Part shown: piece by piece, positions 25,098 to 33,627 of the stretch
Layout of the letters: each line of letters begins with the position of its first letter
How positions within the stretch are numbered: position 1 is the first letter of the stretch
From: ZC4RG29 sp964521255
GTDB taxonomy: Bacteria; Bacteroidota; Bacteroidia; Cytophagales; Cyclobacteriaceae
Length of the DNA stretch: 64,000 nucleotides
Reading direction: 5' to 3'
Assembly (NCBI GenBank): GCA_964521255.1
Contig: CAZFRM010000016.1
Coordinates: 1 to 64,000, forward strand
Program-made: the position numbers and the translations under genes
The notes under the pieces: model-generated
What the model saw: only the letters and a program-made list of their open reading frames with translations
Database searches by the model: none
Told to the model about the DNA's origin: nothing

Positions 25098-25940
25098 TTA
25101 ACTTTCGTTGTCGGCTTTAAAGATTACCATGTCCGTCTCATTCGTATCACCGTTATACATCTTTGCCTGATAATATATTTTTGAGTTCGACGGGATACTT
25201 TTTGTCAACCATACATTTCCTCCTATGATACTGTCGTGACCAACAACCGTTTCACCCCCCAGTATGGTAGCTCCAGCATAAATGATGACGTTATCTTCAA
25301 TAGTGGGATGTCGCTTTCGCTCTGCATCGTCTTTGTTAACACTTAAAGCTCCCAATGTAACGCCCTGATATATCTTAACATGATTGCCAATGACAGACGT
25401 TTCCCCTATTACTACACCTGTTCCATGATCAATACAAAATGATGTACCAATCTTTGCACCCGGATGTATATCAATACCGGTCTTACTATGCGCATGCTCT
25501 GTAATGATTCTTGGAATATCCTGAACCCGAAGCTTTAATAATTCATGCGCTACACGATAGGCAGCCACGGCAAAGAAGCCGGGATATGTGCGAATAACCT
25601 CTCTCCTACTTTTTGCAGCGGGATCACCTTCATAAAGTGCCTCAACATCCTGTAATAATTTTTTATGCACTGATGGAAGGGTTTCAAAAAAATCATTTGC
25701 TACCTTCTCTGCTTCAGCAGGACTATTTAAAGGGTTTTTAAAAAGAAGCTGATCCATCTGGAGTTTCAATTTCTCCATGTGCAATTCAAATTCTCTTGAC
25801 GAACTGAACGATAACGCGGAAAAATCAGGAAACAGAGTTCCCAATAAATCAATGAAGAACCTGGCTACGGAATCCGGTGAAGGGCAACTTGGACATTGCT
25901 GATGCGCTTTGTAAAGCTTATTGATAAAATCTTTATCCAT
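25098..25940 (-). CDS. cysE: Serine O-acetyltransferase
   Basis: About 280 residues. The N-terminal helical domain (about 1-150) is followed by the left-handed beta-helix: TGIDIHPGAKIGTSFCIDHG (catalytic His of the IDHG motif), then TGVVIGETSVIGNHVKIYQG. The C-terminus ends with a tail after VWLTKSIPSNSK. It acetylates serine with acetyl-CoA as the first step to cysteine. I choose the ATG at 25938-25940 (MDKDFINKLY); an upstream TTG adds eight residues without the look of a real N-terminus. Confidence 0.92.
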   Translation of the reverse strand: MDKDFINKLYKAHQQCPSCPSPDSVARFFIDLLGTLFPDFSALSFSSSREFELHMEKLKLQMDQLLFKNPLNSPAEAEKVANDFFETLPSVHKKLLQDVEALYEGDPAAKSRREVIRTYPGFFAVAAYRVAHELLKLRVQDIPRIITEHAHSKTGIDIHPGAKIGTSFCIDHGTGVVIGETSVIGNHVKIYQGVTLGALSVNKDDAERKRHPTIEDNVIIYAGATILGGETVVGHDSIIGGNVWLTKSIPSNSKIYYQAKMYNGDTNETDMVIFKADNES

Positions 25941-25969
25941 GATCCATAAATGGAATTGGACCAAAAATA

Positions 25970-25994
25970 GTTTAAAGTTTTCAGTTTAAAGTTT
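25970..25994. repeat. 7-nt degenerate tandem repeat
   Basis: GTTTAAA, GTTTTCA, GTTTAAA, GTTTCC: heptamers in tandem between cysE and metF. The same unit occurs at 56083-56121 and a relative at 58275-58306. Confidence 0.6.
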
Positions 25995-26058
25995 CCGTAT
26001 TTAAGAAACTTGCTCCCTTTAAATAATTTCCGATAACGTTATATCAACAAATACTGAC

Positions 26059-27015
26059 TTAGAAAAGAGCTTTGGCTATGCGGTAAAGTGGATCTGACTT
26101 ACCCATTGAATAGTAATGCAATGTTGGAACCCCGTATTTAACAAGCTCCTTTGATTGCTGTATGCACCATTCAATGCCCACCTCCTTGGCAGCTAAATTA
26201 TCCTTGCAATTCTCCACCTGATCCGCGAGGTCTTCAGGAATGTCAATATGAAAAGTTTTTGCAAGAATTGAAGATTGCGCCTTGGATGTTATGGGTTTAA
26301 TACCCGGGATGATCGGAACATTTATGCCAATCTCACGACACTTCTCCACGAACTCAAAATACTTCTTATTCTCAAAAAACATTTGAGTAACGATATACTC
26401 TGCCCCGAGATCAACTTTTAGTTTAAGGTATTTTAAATCAGTTTTTAAGTTAGGTGCGAAGTAATGTTTTTCCGGATACCCTGCTACACCAATGCAAAAA
26501 TTAGTAGGCGCAACATGCTGCAGGTCATCATCAAGATAAACGCCACTGTTCATACAAACTACTTGCCGAAGAAGATCTGATGCATAATGATGACCGCCCG
26601 GTTCAGGAACAAATTTAGGTTCATTTTTTATTGCGTCTCCTTGAAGTACAAGCACATTATCTATACCAAGAAAATGCAGATCAATCAAAGCATTTTCTGT
26701 TTCTTCTTTATCAAATCCACCGCAAATAATATGTGGAACTGTATCTACCTTGTATTTATTTTGAATAGCGGCACATATGCCCACTGTGCCCGGACGTTTA
26801 CGCGTTGAACGCTTTTCAAGTAAACCACCTTCCTTCTTTTTATAAACATACTCTTCACGGTGATAGGTAACATCAATGAACGGAGGCTTAAATTCCATTA
26901 ACGGATCTATATTGTCAAAAAGTGTTTTAATATTTTCTCCTTTCAAAGGAGGAAGAATCTCTATCGTAAAAAGTGTTTTACCGTTTGCGTTCTTTAAATG
27001 TTCCGTGACCTTCAT
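26059..27015 (-). CDS. metF: Methylenetetrahydrofolate reductase
   Basis: 318 residues. A MetF TIM barrel with FTIEILPPLKGENI at the N-terminus (FAD-site Glu), the DVTYHREE segment, VLVLQGD, YPEKH, and FFENKKYFEFVEKCREIGI. It reduces 5,10-methylene-THF to 5-methyl-THF, the methyl donor for the methionine synthase encoded upstream on the same strand. A 333-nt gap with a dead four-helix-bundle gene separates it from metH part 2, so it may need its own promoter. Confidence 0.93.
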   Translation of the reverse strand: MKVTEHLKNANGKTLFTIEILPPLKGENIKTLFDNIDPLMEFKPPFIDVTYHREEYVYKKKEGGLLEKRSTRKRPGTVGICAAIQNKYKVDTVPHIICGGFDKEETENALIDLHFLGIDNVLVLQGDAIKNEPKFVPEPGGHHYASDLLRQVVCMNSGVYLDDDLQHVAPTNFCIGVAGYPEKHYFAPNLKTDLKYLKLKVDLGAEYIVTQMFFENKKYFEFVEKCREIGINVPIIPGIKPITSKAQSSILAKTFHIDIPEDLADQVENCKDNLAAKEVGIEWCIQQSKELVKYGVPTLHYYSMGKSDPLYRIAKALF

Positions 27016-27054
27016 GTGATATAAAGTGTTGAAGTGTAATTTTAACGTTGTTTT

Positions 27055-27274
27055 TTACTTCGTAAATATTTTATTAAAGCCAATGTCATGACCACTAAAT
27101 TTTCCAAAGCCTTCAGCAATGTTGCTCATTGAAGATAATGCCGCTCTTTAAGTTGACTTTTAGTATCGTAGTCCTTTGATAAATTTCCTTTATCAGCATT
27201 GTATAAATTTCCCGGACAAGCATTCTTGCTGCTTGCCAGCATCTTAAATCTTCAAATCGTGTTATCTTAGACAT
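27055..27274 (-). pseudogene. Decayed four-helix-bundle (23S rRNA IVP-type) gene
   Basis: Fragments of one protein lie in successive frames. The first, from ATG 27272-27274, reads MSKITRFEDLRCWQAARMLV. The second reads NADKGNLSKDYDTKSQLK. The third, RAALSSMSNIAEGFGKFS, stops at 27055-27057. Together they match the N-terminal two-thirds of four-helix-bundle proteins of the 23S rRNA intervening-sequence type (the SNIAEGF signature). At least two frameshifts and a missing C-terminus make it non-functional. An intact relative is at 58347-58703. It fills the gap between metH and metF. Confidence 0.8.
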
Positions 27275-27348
27275 AGAGAGGTTTTTTAGTTAAGAAAAAT
27301 TAAAAATAGCGCTAACATATAACTCCTCCCCTTCAACACACCAACACC

Positions 27349-30036
27349 TTAAATATCATATGACAAATTCGGCGACAACCATCGCTCTGTCTCTTCTATC
27401 GTCATTCCCTTCCTTTTAGCGTATTCTGTTACCTGGTCTTTTTCAATCTTGCCGAGTCCAAAATATTTTGAATCCGGGTGAGAGAAATAATAACCACTCA
27501 CAGACGAAGCTGGATACATTGCAAATGATTCTGTCAATTTGATTCCGGCTTGTTGTTCGGCATCCAGGATATCAAACAATATTCTTTTTTCTGTATGATC
27601 AGGACAGGCAGGATAACCTGGCGCCGGACGAATGCCATTATATTTTTCAGATATCAAATCATCATTGGATAGGATTTCGTTGGGCTCATATCCCCAATAC
27701 TCCTTTCTCACTTTTTCATGCAGACATTCAGCAAAAGCTTCCGCTAACCTGTCGGCTAATGCTTTCGTCATAATATCTGAGTAGTCATCCTGCGCCGCTT
27801 TGTACTTATCAAGAAGTTTTTCAATTCCAATACCTGCTGTCACGGCAAACATTCCTATATAATCCTGCTTTGATACTGAAGATGGGGCAATAAAATCTGC
27901 GAGGCAGAAGTTAGGAAGATTTTGTGCTTTCTTATTTTGCTGGCGAAGGAAATGAAATGTAGTGAAAGGTTCCTTATCACCTTCATTTTTGAATAGCTCA
28001 ACATCGTCTGTCTCCGTCCGTGATGCCGGATAAAAACCAAATACTCCGCAGGCTTGAAGACTCTTATCTTTAACAATTTGATCCAGCATTTTTTGCGCAT
28101 CGTCAAATAGTTTTTTTGCTTCTATGCCTACAACAGGGTCTTTCAAAATTCCAGGATAACGACCCGCCAGCATCCAGGTTTGGAAGAACGGCGTCCAGTC
28201 GATATATTTTCTAATCTCCTCCAGGGGATAGTTGATCAACACTTTGTTCCCTAAAAATTTAGGTTTTGTTATGACCGAAGCAGCCCAATCAATTTTTGTT
28301 TGATTTTTTCTTGCTTCAATTAACGGAATATAACTTTTATCCTGCTTACGCTGCTCATGATCGACGCGAAGCTTTTGATACTCTAGTTTATATCGTTGCT
28401 TAATATTTGCAGCCGTTGTCTCATTAATAAATTCGCTTGCTACAGGTACACTCCGCGATGCATCCAACACATACACTACAGGGCCATCATACACGGGATC
28501 AATCTTAACCGCAGTATGAATTCTTGAAGTCGTTGCACCGCCGATCAGCAAAGGAAGATTGAATTTTTGTCGCTGCATTTCTTTTGCCACATGAACCATT
28601 TCATCCAGTGATGGTGTGATCAATCCGCTCAGGCCAATAATGTCTACATTCTCTCTCTTTGCAGCCTCCAGAATTTTCTCCGGGGGCACCATTACACCCA
28701 GGTCAACTACCTGATAGTTATTACAAGCAAGTACCACACCTACAATATTTTTCCCTATGTCGTGCACATCTCCTTTTACTGTTGCCATTAAAATTTTGGC
28801 TGCAGGTTTTGCTTCAACATTGCTTTGTCTTTTTTCTTCCTCAAGGAAAGGTTCCAGGTAGGCTACTGCCTTCTTCATTACACGAGCGCTTTTTACCACC
28901 TGGGGCAAAAACATTTTACCGGCTCCAAACAGATCACCCACTACATTCATTCCCACCATTAATGGTCCTTCTATTACCGTTAAAGGTTTTCCATATTTTA
29001 CACGCGCTTCTTCGGTATCCTGATCGATATGATCTATTACACCTTTAACAAGGGCGTGCGTAATTCTTTCTTCTACTGTGCCTTTTCTCCATTCATCATC
29101 CAACTCCTTCTTCTTTGCAGAGCCTTTTACGGTTTCTGCAAACTCCAGTAGACGTTCAGTAGCATCATCGCGTCGGTTGAGAAGAACGTCTTCAACTCTT
29201 ACCAGCAATTCTTTATCAATTTCATCGTAAACTTCGAGCATCGCCGGATTAACGATACCCATATCCATACCTTGCTGAATGGCGTGATAAAGAAAAGCTG
29301 CGTGCATGGCTTCGCGTACTTTTTGATTTCCGCGAAAGCTAAAGGATACGTTACTCACTCCACCGCTAACATGAGCATGAGGCAAATTTTCACGAATCCA
29401 TTTTGTGGCCTTGAAAAAATCCACTGCATAATTTCTATGTTCTTCAATTCCGGTGGCTACCGGGAAAATATTCGGATCAAAAATTATATCCTGTGGCAAA
29501 AACTTAACCTCGTCAACAAGAATATCATAAGCACGTTTGCAAATGGATATTCTTCGATCATAGGTATCCGCCTGGCCTGCTTCATCGAATGCCATTACAA
29601 CAACAGCAGCGCCGTAGCGCTTCACCAGTTTCGCCTGATGAACGAATTCCTCCTTGCCATTTTTTAGACTGATGGAATTTACAATACCCTTTCCCTGAAT
29701 GCATTTCAGCCCTGCTTCAATAACATGCCATTTGGAAGAATCCACCATGATTGGTACAATGGCAATTTCAGGTTCAGATGCCATGAGGTTAAGAAACTTT
29801 ACCATGGCGGCGGCTGAATCAAGCATCCCTTCATCCATGTTAACATCAATTACCTGCGCTCCTCCGCGTACCTGGTCGAGCGCAACTTCCAAAGCTTCAT
29901 CAAACTTATCATCCTTAATAAGTTTTAGAAACCTGGCAGACCCTGTTACGTTGGTCCTCTCACCGATGTTTACAAAATTCGAATTGGGTGTAATCGTTAC
30001 GGCTTCGAGGCCGCTCAACTGCATATATTTAGGCAT
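27349..30036 (-). CDS. metH: Methionine synthase part 2 (folate, B12, reactivation domains)
   Basis: 895 residues, equivalent to the C-terminal three domains of E. coli MetH. Pterin-binding domain with GERTNVTGSARF (25-36); cobalamin domain with DVHDIG (423-428), where His425 is the cobalt ligand; and the AdoMet reactivation domain with RPAPGYPACPDH. It transfers the methyl group of methyl-THF through B12 to homocysteine, with the homocysteine domain on a separate polypeptide. It overlaps metH part 1 by 8 nt, so coupling is expected. A split MetH is known from Bacteroidota. Confidence 0.95.
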   Translation of the reverse strand: MPKYMQLSGLEAVTITPNSNFVNIGERTNVTGSARFLKLIKDDKFDEALEVALDQVRGGAQVIDVNMDEGMLDSAAAMVKFLNLMASEPEIAIVPIMVDSSKWHVIEAGLKCIQGKGIVNSISLKNGKEEFVHQAKLVKRYGAAVVVMAFDEAGQADTYDRRISICKRAYDILVDEVKFLPQDIIFDPNIFPVATGIEEHRNYAVDFFKATKWIRENLPHAHVSGGVSNVSFSFRGNQKVREAMHAAFLYHAIQQGMDMGIVNPAMLEVYDEIDKELLVRVEDVLLNRRDDATERLLEFAETVKGSAKKKELDDEWRKGTVEERITHALVKGVIDHIDQDTEEARVKYGKPLTVIEGPLMVGMNVVGDLFGAGKMFLPQVVKSARVMKKAVAYLEPFLEEEKRQSNVEAKPAAKILMATVKGDVHDIGKNIVGVVLACNNYQVVDLGVMVPPEKILEAAKRENVDIIGLSGLITPSLDEMVHVAKEMQRQKFNLPLLIGGATTSRIHTAVKIDPVYDGPVVYVLDASRSVPVASEFINETTAANIKQRYKLEYQKLRVDHEQRKQDKSYIPLIEARKNQTKIDWAASVITKPKFLGNKVLINYPLEEIRKYIDWTPFFQTWMLAGRYPGILKDPVVGIEAKKLFDDAQKMLDQIVKDKSLQACGVFGFYPASRTETDDVELFKNEGDKEPFTTFHFLRQQNKKAQNLPNFCLADFIAPSSVSKQDYIGMFAVTAGIGIEKLLDKYKAAQDDYSDIMTKALADRLAEAFAECLHEKVRKEYWGYEPNEILSNDDLISEKYNGIRPAPGYPACPDHTEKRILFDILDAEQQAGIKLTESFAMYPASSVSGYYFSHPDSKYFGLGKIEKDQVTEYAKRKGMTIEETERWLSPNLSYDI

Positions 30037-31030
30037 ATTCTAACGCTACCGTTCGGGGTTTATATTTTTTGGCCAGATCAGCAATAACTTTAATATGGTC
30101 AGGTGTTGTACCACAACAGCCGCCAAGGATATTGATCATTCCTTCTTTCAAAAATTCTTCTACCTGTGCTCCCATCTGCTCAGCTGTCTCATCGTATTGA
30201 CCGAATTCATTAGGGAGCCCCGCATTGGGATAAGCGCTCACAAAAAATGGTGATTGATCACTTAACACTTTAAGATAGGGCCTCAGTTGGGCGGCACCTA
30301 AAGCGCAATTTAAACCAATGCTTAAAAGAGGAACATGTGAAACTGAAACAAGAAATGCTTCAGTGGTTTGTCCTGATAAGGTTCTTCCACTGGCATCGGT
30401 TATAGTTCCCGAAACCATTACCGGAAGTTCCTTTCCCGTTTCATCAAACAATTCCTGGATAGCAAACAAAGCTGCTTTTGCATTCAATGTGTCGATAATC
30501 GTTTCCAGCAAAAGCAAATCAACTCCTCCATCCATCAATGCCTTAGCTTGCTCTTTGAAAGCTTTGGAAAGCTCATCGAATGATGTGGCGCGATAACCCG
30601 GATTATTTACATCAGGAGACAGCGATGCTGTCTTGTTTGTAGGGCCCATCGATCCTGCAACAAAGCGAGGCTTGTGAGGTTCCTTCTTTGTAAATTCATC
30701 GGCTACCTCTCTCGCAATTTTTGCCGAATAGTAATTTATATCATAAACAGCATCTTCAAGATGATAGTCAGCCTGCGCAATGGTTGTACCACTGAAAGTA
30801 TTGGTTTCAATAATATCAGCGCCTGCTTCAAAGTATAACCGATGAATATCTTTAATGATATCCGGACGTGTTATGGAAAGTAAATCGTTATTTCCTTTTA
30901 AAGGATGAGCATGATCCTTGAAGCGTTCTCCTCTAAAATCTGCTTCCTCTAATGTGTGCCGTTGAATCATAGTACCCATAGCACCGTCCAGCACCATGAT
31001 TCGATCTTTTAAAATGTCCTGGATCTTCAT
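30029..31030 (-). CDS. metH: Methionine synthase part 1 (homocysteine-binding domain)
   Basis: 333 residues forming only the homocysteine S-methyltransferase barrel. Zinc ligands Cys242 (GLNCALG) and Cys305/Cys306 (LGGCCGTT) are present, and the N-terminus has the family's VLDGAMGTMIQ. It binds homocysteine and works with the next gene product. Upstream are a 34-codon leader ORF whose stop overlaps this ATG as ATGA, and a SAM riboswitch. There is no obvious Shine-Dalgarno of its own, so translation probably depends on the leader ORF. Confidence 0.95.
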   Translation of the reverse strand: MKIQDILKDRIMVLDGAMGTMIQRHTLEEADFRGERFKDHAHPLKGNNDLLSITRPDIIKDIHRLYFEAGADIIETNTFSGTTIAQADYHLEDAVYDINYYSAKIAREVADEFTKKEPHKPRFVAGSMGPTNKTASLSPDVNNPGYRATSFDELSKAFKEQAKALMDGGVDLLLLETIIDTLNAKAALFAIQELFDETGKELPVMVSGTITDASGRTLSGQTTEAFLVSVSHVPLLSIGLNCALGAAQLRPYLKVLSDQSPFFVSAYPNAGLPNEFGQYDETAEQMGAQVEEFLKEGMINILGGCCGTTPDHIKVIADLAKKYKPRTVALEYA

Positions 31031-31131
31031 CTGTTAATCGTATTTAATTCTATCGAATCCTGATAGCTATCGGGAGAATATCCGTGCTTATTACACAGCT
31101 TTTTGGTTAACACTTTGTTTGGATATTTCAT
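31027..31131 (-). CDS. Leader ORF (34 aa) coupled to metH
   Basis: ATG at 31129-31131 follows AGAAGGG by five bases, a strong ribosome binding site. It encodes 34 residues beginning MKYPNKVLTKKLCNKHGY and stops at TGA 31027-31029, which overlaps the metH ATG. The peptide has no recognisable domain. Its ribosome binding site lies exactly where the riboswitch expression platform folds, so translation of this ORF is the likely regulated step and carries ribosomes to metH. Confidence 0.6.
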   Translation of the reverse strand: MKYPNKVLTKKLCNKHGYSPDSYQDSIELNTINR

Positions 31132-31165
31132 AAGCCCTTCTTTTCGACTTTATCCAGAAGAGCCC
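31132..31165 (-). promoter_or_regulatory. Riboswitch expression platform (SD sequestration)
   Basis: On the minus strand GGGCTCTTCT (31156-31165) can pair with AGAAGGGCTT (31132-31141): eight Watson-Crick or G-U pairs plus two more wobbles, hiding the AGAAGGG ribosome binding site. The same region contains TTCTGGATAA (31150-31159), which is complementary to TTATCCAGAA in the 5' strand of riboswitch stem P1 (31278-31287). The two pairings exclude each other, which suggests a SAM-off translational switch. Confidence 0.6.
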
Positions 31166-31179
31166 GTTTAGATGGGTCG

Positions 31180-31288
31180 CTTATCTTCTCCCGATTTTTA
31201 TCGGAATGGGATTTAGCACAACATTCACACAGGGGTGACAGGATGCTAAGACGTCAAAGGGCCCAATCCCTCGGTCTTTCTGGATAAG
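31180..31288 (-). ncRNA. SAM-I (S-box) riboswitch
   Basis: On the minus strand the 109-nt element opens CTTATCCAGAAAGACCGAGG and closes GAAGATAAG, giving the P1 stem CTTATC/GATAAG. Conserved S-box pieces are in order: AGGGA, GGCCC, then TTTGACGTC, TTAGCATCC and GTGCTAAATCCC. It binds S-adenosylmethionine and represses methionine genes. It lies 150 nt upstream of metH part 1, with an expression platform and leader ORF between. Confidence 0.92.
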
Positions 31289-31544
31289 CTGATTGCAAAG
31301 AAAAACAATTCACACCTAAAAGTAAAATTCATTCTCATAAGTTCCCTGAAGATTGTTATTGTTAAACTACATGATATTAATCTGATAGTGAGTGGAGAAA
31401 CACTTTCCTACAGTGATTGCGACACACTACCTTTCTCCCCAGGACCGATTTAATTGCCTACAGTCACCTCCGGGGTTGGAGCCAAACAAATTTTCAACTT
31501 TCAAAAATTAATACGGTTCTTACGATTTATGTTTTTAAGTTTGG
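31289..31544. other. Divergent promoter region (metH / ppx)
   Basis: Carries promoters for both the riboswitch transcript (minus) and the ppx gene (plus). A CTCCGGGGTTGGAG near-palindrome lies near 31471. No gene is seen, and I could not pick convincing promoter boxes. Confidence 0.4.
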
Positions 31545-32465
31545 ATGTCACTAATCAAATATAATTTGAAGCTGGCTGCAATCGATATCGGATCCAACGC
31601 AATTCGCTTTCAGGTTTCCACTGTCTTAGACAATAAACAAAGGGTCCTTTTTAAGAAGCTCGAATATATACGGTTTCCGTTGCGCCTGGGGCACGATGTT
31701 TTCGGCACTGGTAAAATCAGTCCAAAAAGCATGGAGAAATTCATTAAGCTTATGCGTGCTTATAAACTGCTGATCGAACTGTATGAGGTAGATGATTATA
31801 TGTTTTGTGCGACATCCGCCATGCGTGAATCGGAAAATGGGCAAGAGCTGGCGCAACGTGTAAAAGATGAACTTGGAATCGTAATTAATATCATTGACGG
31901 ACACATTGAGGCGGATCTGATCAATAGGGCTATTGGCTCATACCTCGGCGACGGGACTTACCTTCACATTGATGTGGGTGGAGGAAGCACCGAGTTGAAT
32001 CTTTATGTACATGGAAAAAAGATAAAGACAAGATCTTTTAAAGTTGGATCGGTGAGAATACTTGAGCATCATGACCTGCCTATTATGTGGGAAGACATGG
32101 AACATTGGGTGAAAGAAAAGGTAAAAGGAGAATATGGTGAAGTGATTGCTGTGGGTACGGGTGGAAATATCAGTAAAATATTCGAGCTGGCCGGGCTTCA
32201 ACCGGGAAAGCTTTTGGAAATAGAACGTATCTACGAACTCAAAAAAATGATCGAGGGCTATTCACTGGACGATCGCATTTACATTTTACAAATGAACCCC
32301 GATCGCGCAGATGTTATCGTTCCTGCGGCAGATATTTATACAAAGGTTATGGAATGGGCACACGCAAAACATATCCTGGTACCTGAAGTGGGTTTAAAAG
32401 ATGGAATAATGCTTTACTTGTATGAAAAAAATTCGAAGCAACAAAAAATAGAATTCCTTCAGTAG
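31545..32465 (+). CDS. Ppx/GppA-family exopolyphosphatase
   Basis: 306 residues, the short two-domain form of the family. ASKHA phosphate loop AAIDIGSNAIRFQV (about 12-25), then FCATSAMRESENG (about 87-99), and HIDVGGGSTELNL (about 141-153). It removes phosphate from polyphosphate chain ends or from pppGpp in the cytoplasm. Two polyphosphate kinases are encoded within 20 kb. It lacks the C-terminal HD-like domains of E. coli Ppx. Which substrate it prefers cannot be told. Confidence 0.88.
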   Translation: MSLIKYNLKLAAIDIGSNAIRFQVSTVLDNKQRVLFKKLEYIRFPLRLGHDVFGTGKISPKSMEKFIKLMRAYKLLIELYEVDDYMFCATSAMRESENGQELAQRVKDELGIVINIIDGHIEADLINRAIGSYLGDGTYLHIDVGGGSTELNLYVHGKKIKTRSFKVGSVRILEHHDLPIMWEDMEHWVKEKVKGEYGEVIAVGTGGNISKIFELAGLQPGKLLEIERIYELKKMIEGYSLDDRIYILQMNPDRADVIVPAADIYTKVMEWAHAKHILVPEVGLKDGIMLYLYEKNSKQQKIEFLQ

Positions 32466-32551
32466 CCTATATATAACGTGGGGTATATTATAGCTTCCAA
32501 AGTCATTTTGGAAAACGTCGTACCCTCGTAAATCGTACCTCGAACCTTTCT

Positions 32552-33355
32552 TTACCTTCTTCTCTTTTTATTACTTTCCTTGATCGTACTCTTACCTTTT
32601 TTACGTTGCTCGGTTTTCAAGTCGATTAAGTATGAAAGTGAGATTCTAAAGCCCTGGTTACGGATTCGCATTGCATCAGTGTGTAATACAGATTCAAAAA
32701 CACCATCAGTAGTACGGCTAAGAAAGCTGTGACCCAGTTCATAACGGAAGAGTAACATGATTTTCTGGTAACCCATTGGTTCAAATACAAATCCTGTAGC
32801 AATGTTAAGTCCAAGCTGAATACGGGTAGGTTCCTTTACACCCATTTCATCCGATTCCACCTCATACATATCTTTATCAAATGCAACGCGATATTCAAGT
32901 TCATCAATTCCTCCTTCCGCCAACAGACTTGACGAAAGTTTGCCTTTGCCACCAAGCCAGTAACTGATATTTGGCCCGGCTCCTGCATACCATTTAAACT
33001 GCTTGTTCCCTCCAAAATTTCCTTTGAATTCCACCGTATATATGATGGGTACCTCGATATAACTGTATCTTACTTCATTTCGGTAGAGTGGGTCATTTTC
33101 CATGGTTGCAATTTTTCCTTTTGTGGAATACAGGAAAGAAGTGTGTAGGAAAAATCTTTTTTGCACGCGGAAGGACAGTGCTGCTCCTGCGTGAAACCCG
33201 ATAATAGGGCTTATGTTGTAGTCATCTTTGAGATCCTTGTCATCAAATGTGACCCACGAAAAATTGGGCCCTGCAACCGGACCTACCAGGATTTGAGCGG
33301 GTACATTAGATACTACAAACACCGCTAAAACAAAAAATAAGGTTCTAATAACCAC
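32552..33355 (-). CDS. Outer-membrane beta-barrel protein (PorT-like fold)
   Basis: 267 residues. The signal peptide ends near residue 20 (SNVPAQ). Alternating strands follow, including GPVAGPNFSWVTF, IIGFHAGAALSFRV, KWYAGAGPNISYWLGG and GFRISLSYLIDL, matching the small OMP_b-brl/PorT-like barrels common in Bacteroidota. The C-terminus has a very basic tail (EQRKKGKSTIKESNKKRRR), unusual for a barrel. It converges with ppx and diverges from the PorP gene. The function is unknown; structural or T9SS-accessory roles are possible. Confidence 0.75.
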   Translation of the reverse strand: MVIRTLFFVLAVFVVSNVPAQILVGPVAGPNFSWVTFDDKDLKDDYNISPIIGFHAGAALSFRVQKRFFLHTSFLYSTKGKIATMENDPLYRNEVRYSYIEVPIIYTVEFKGNFGGNKQFKWYAGAGPNISYWLGGKGKLSSSLLAEGGIDELEYRVAFDKDMYEVESDEMGVKEPTRIQLGLNIATGFVFEPMGYQKIMLLFRYELGHSFLSRTTDGVFESVLHTDAMRIRNQGFRISLSYLIDLKTEQRKKGKSTIKESNKKRRR

Positions 33356-33627
33356 GTTTAGCTTAAAAAATTATCAAATCAACATCGCAAGGTACAAATT
33401 AAATCAATCAAAAATTGACCATGACAAGGTACAACTTACATGATGTCGGAGGAATGAAAAAACGCCGTATATTGGAAGGTTTTCTGCAAGCTAAACTTTA
33501 AGTAGTTTAAGTGCTTGCTTTGAAGCGTAAAACGCATTTTTAACTATTTTTTAAGCGTACCCTTTACAAAAGGGTGAACATTTTTTTTGAGTGACCTTTA
33601 AGCCTTTGCCCATATTAATGGAAGCTG

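Noticed and set aside
31386..31500. A second structured RNA upstream of the SAM riboswitch
   Set aside because: Short complementary pieces exist around 31470, but no known riboswitch core could be matched.
31536..31543. TAAGTTTG as the -7 box of ppx
   Set aside because: It fits the consensus but ends one base before the ATG, which would place transcription start inside the gene.
33559..33585. ACCCTTT/AAAGGGT hairpin followed by eight T upstream of the PorP-SPOR gene as a terminator
   Set aside because: The stem is only 7 bp, seven bases separate it from the T-run, and no plus-strand gene ends before it; attenuation is possible but unsupported.
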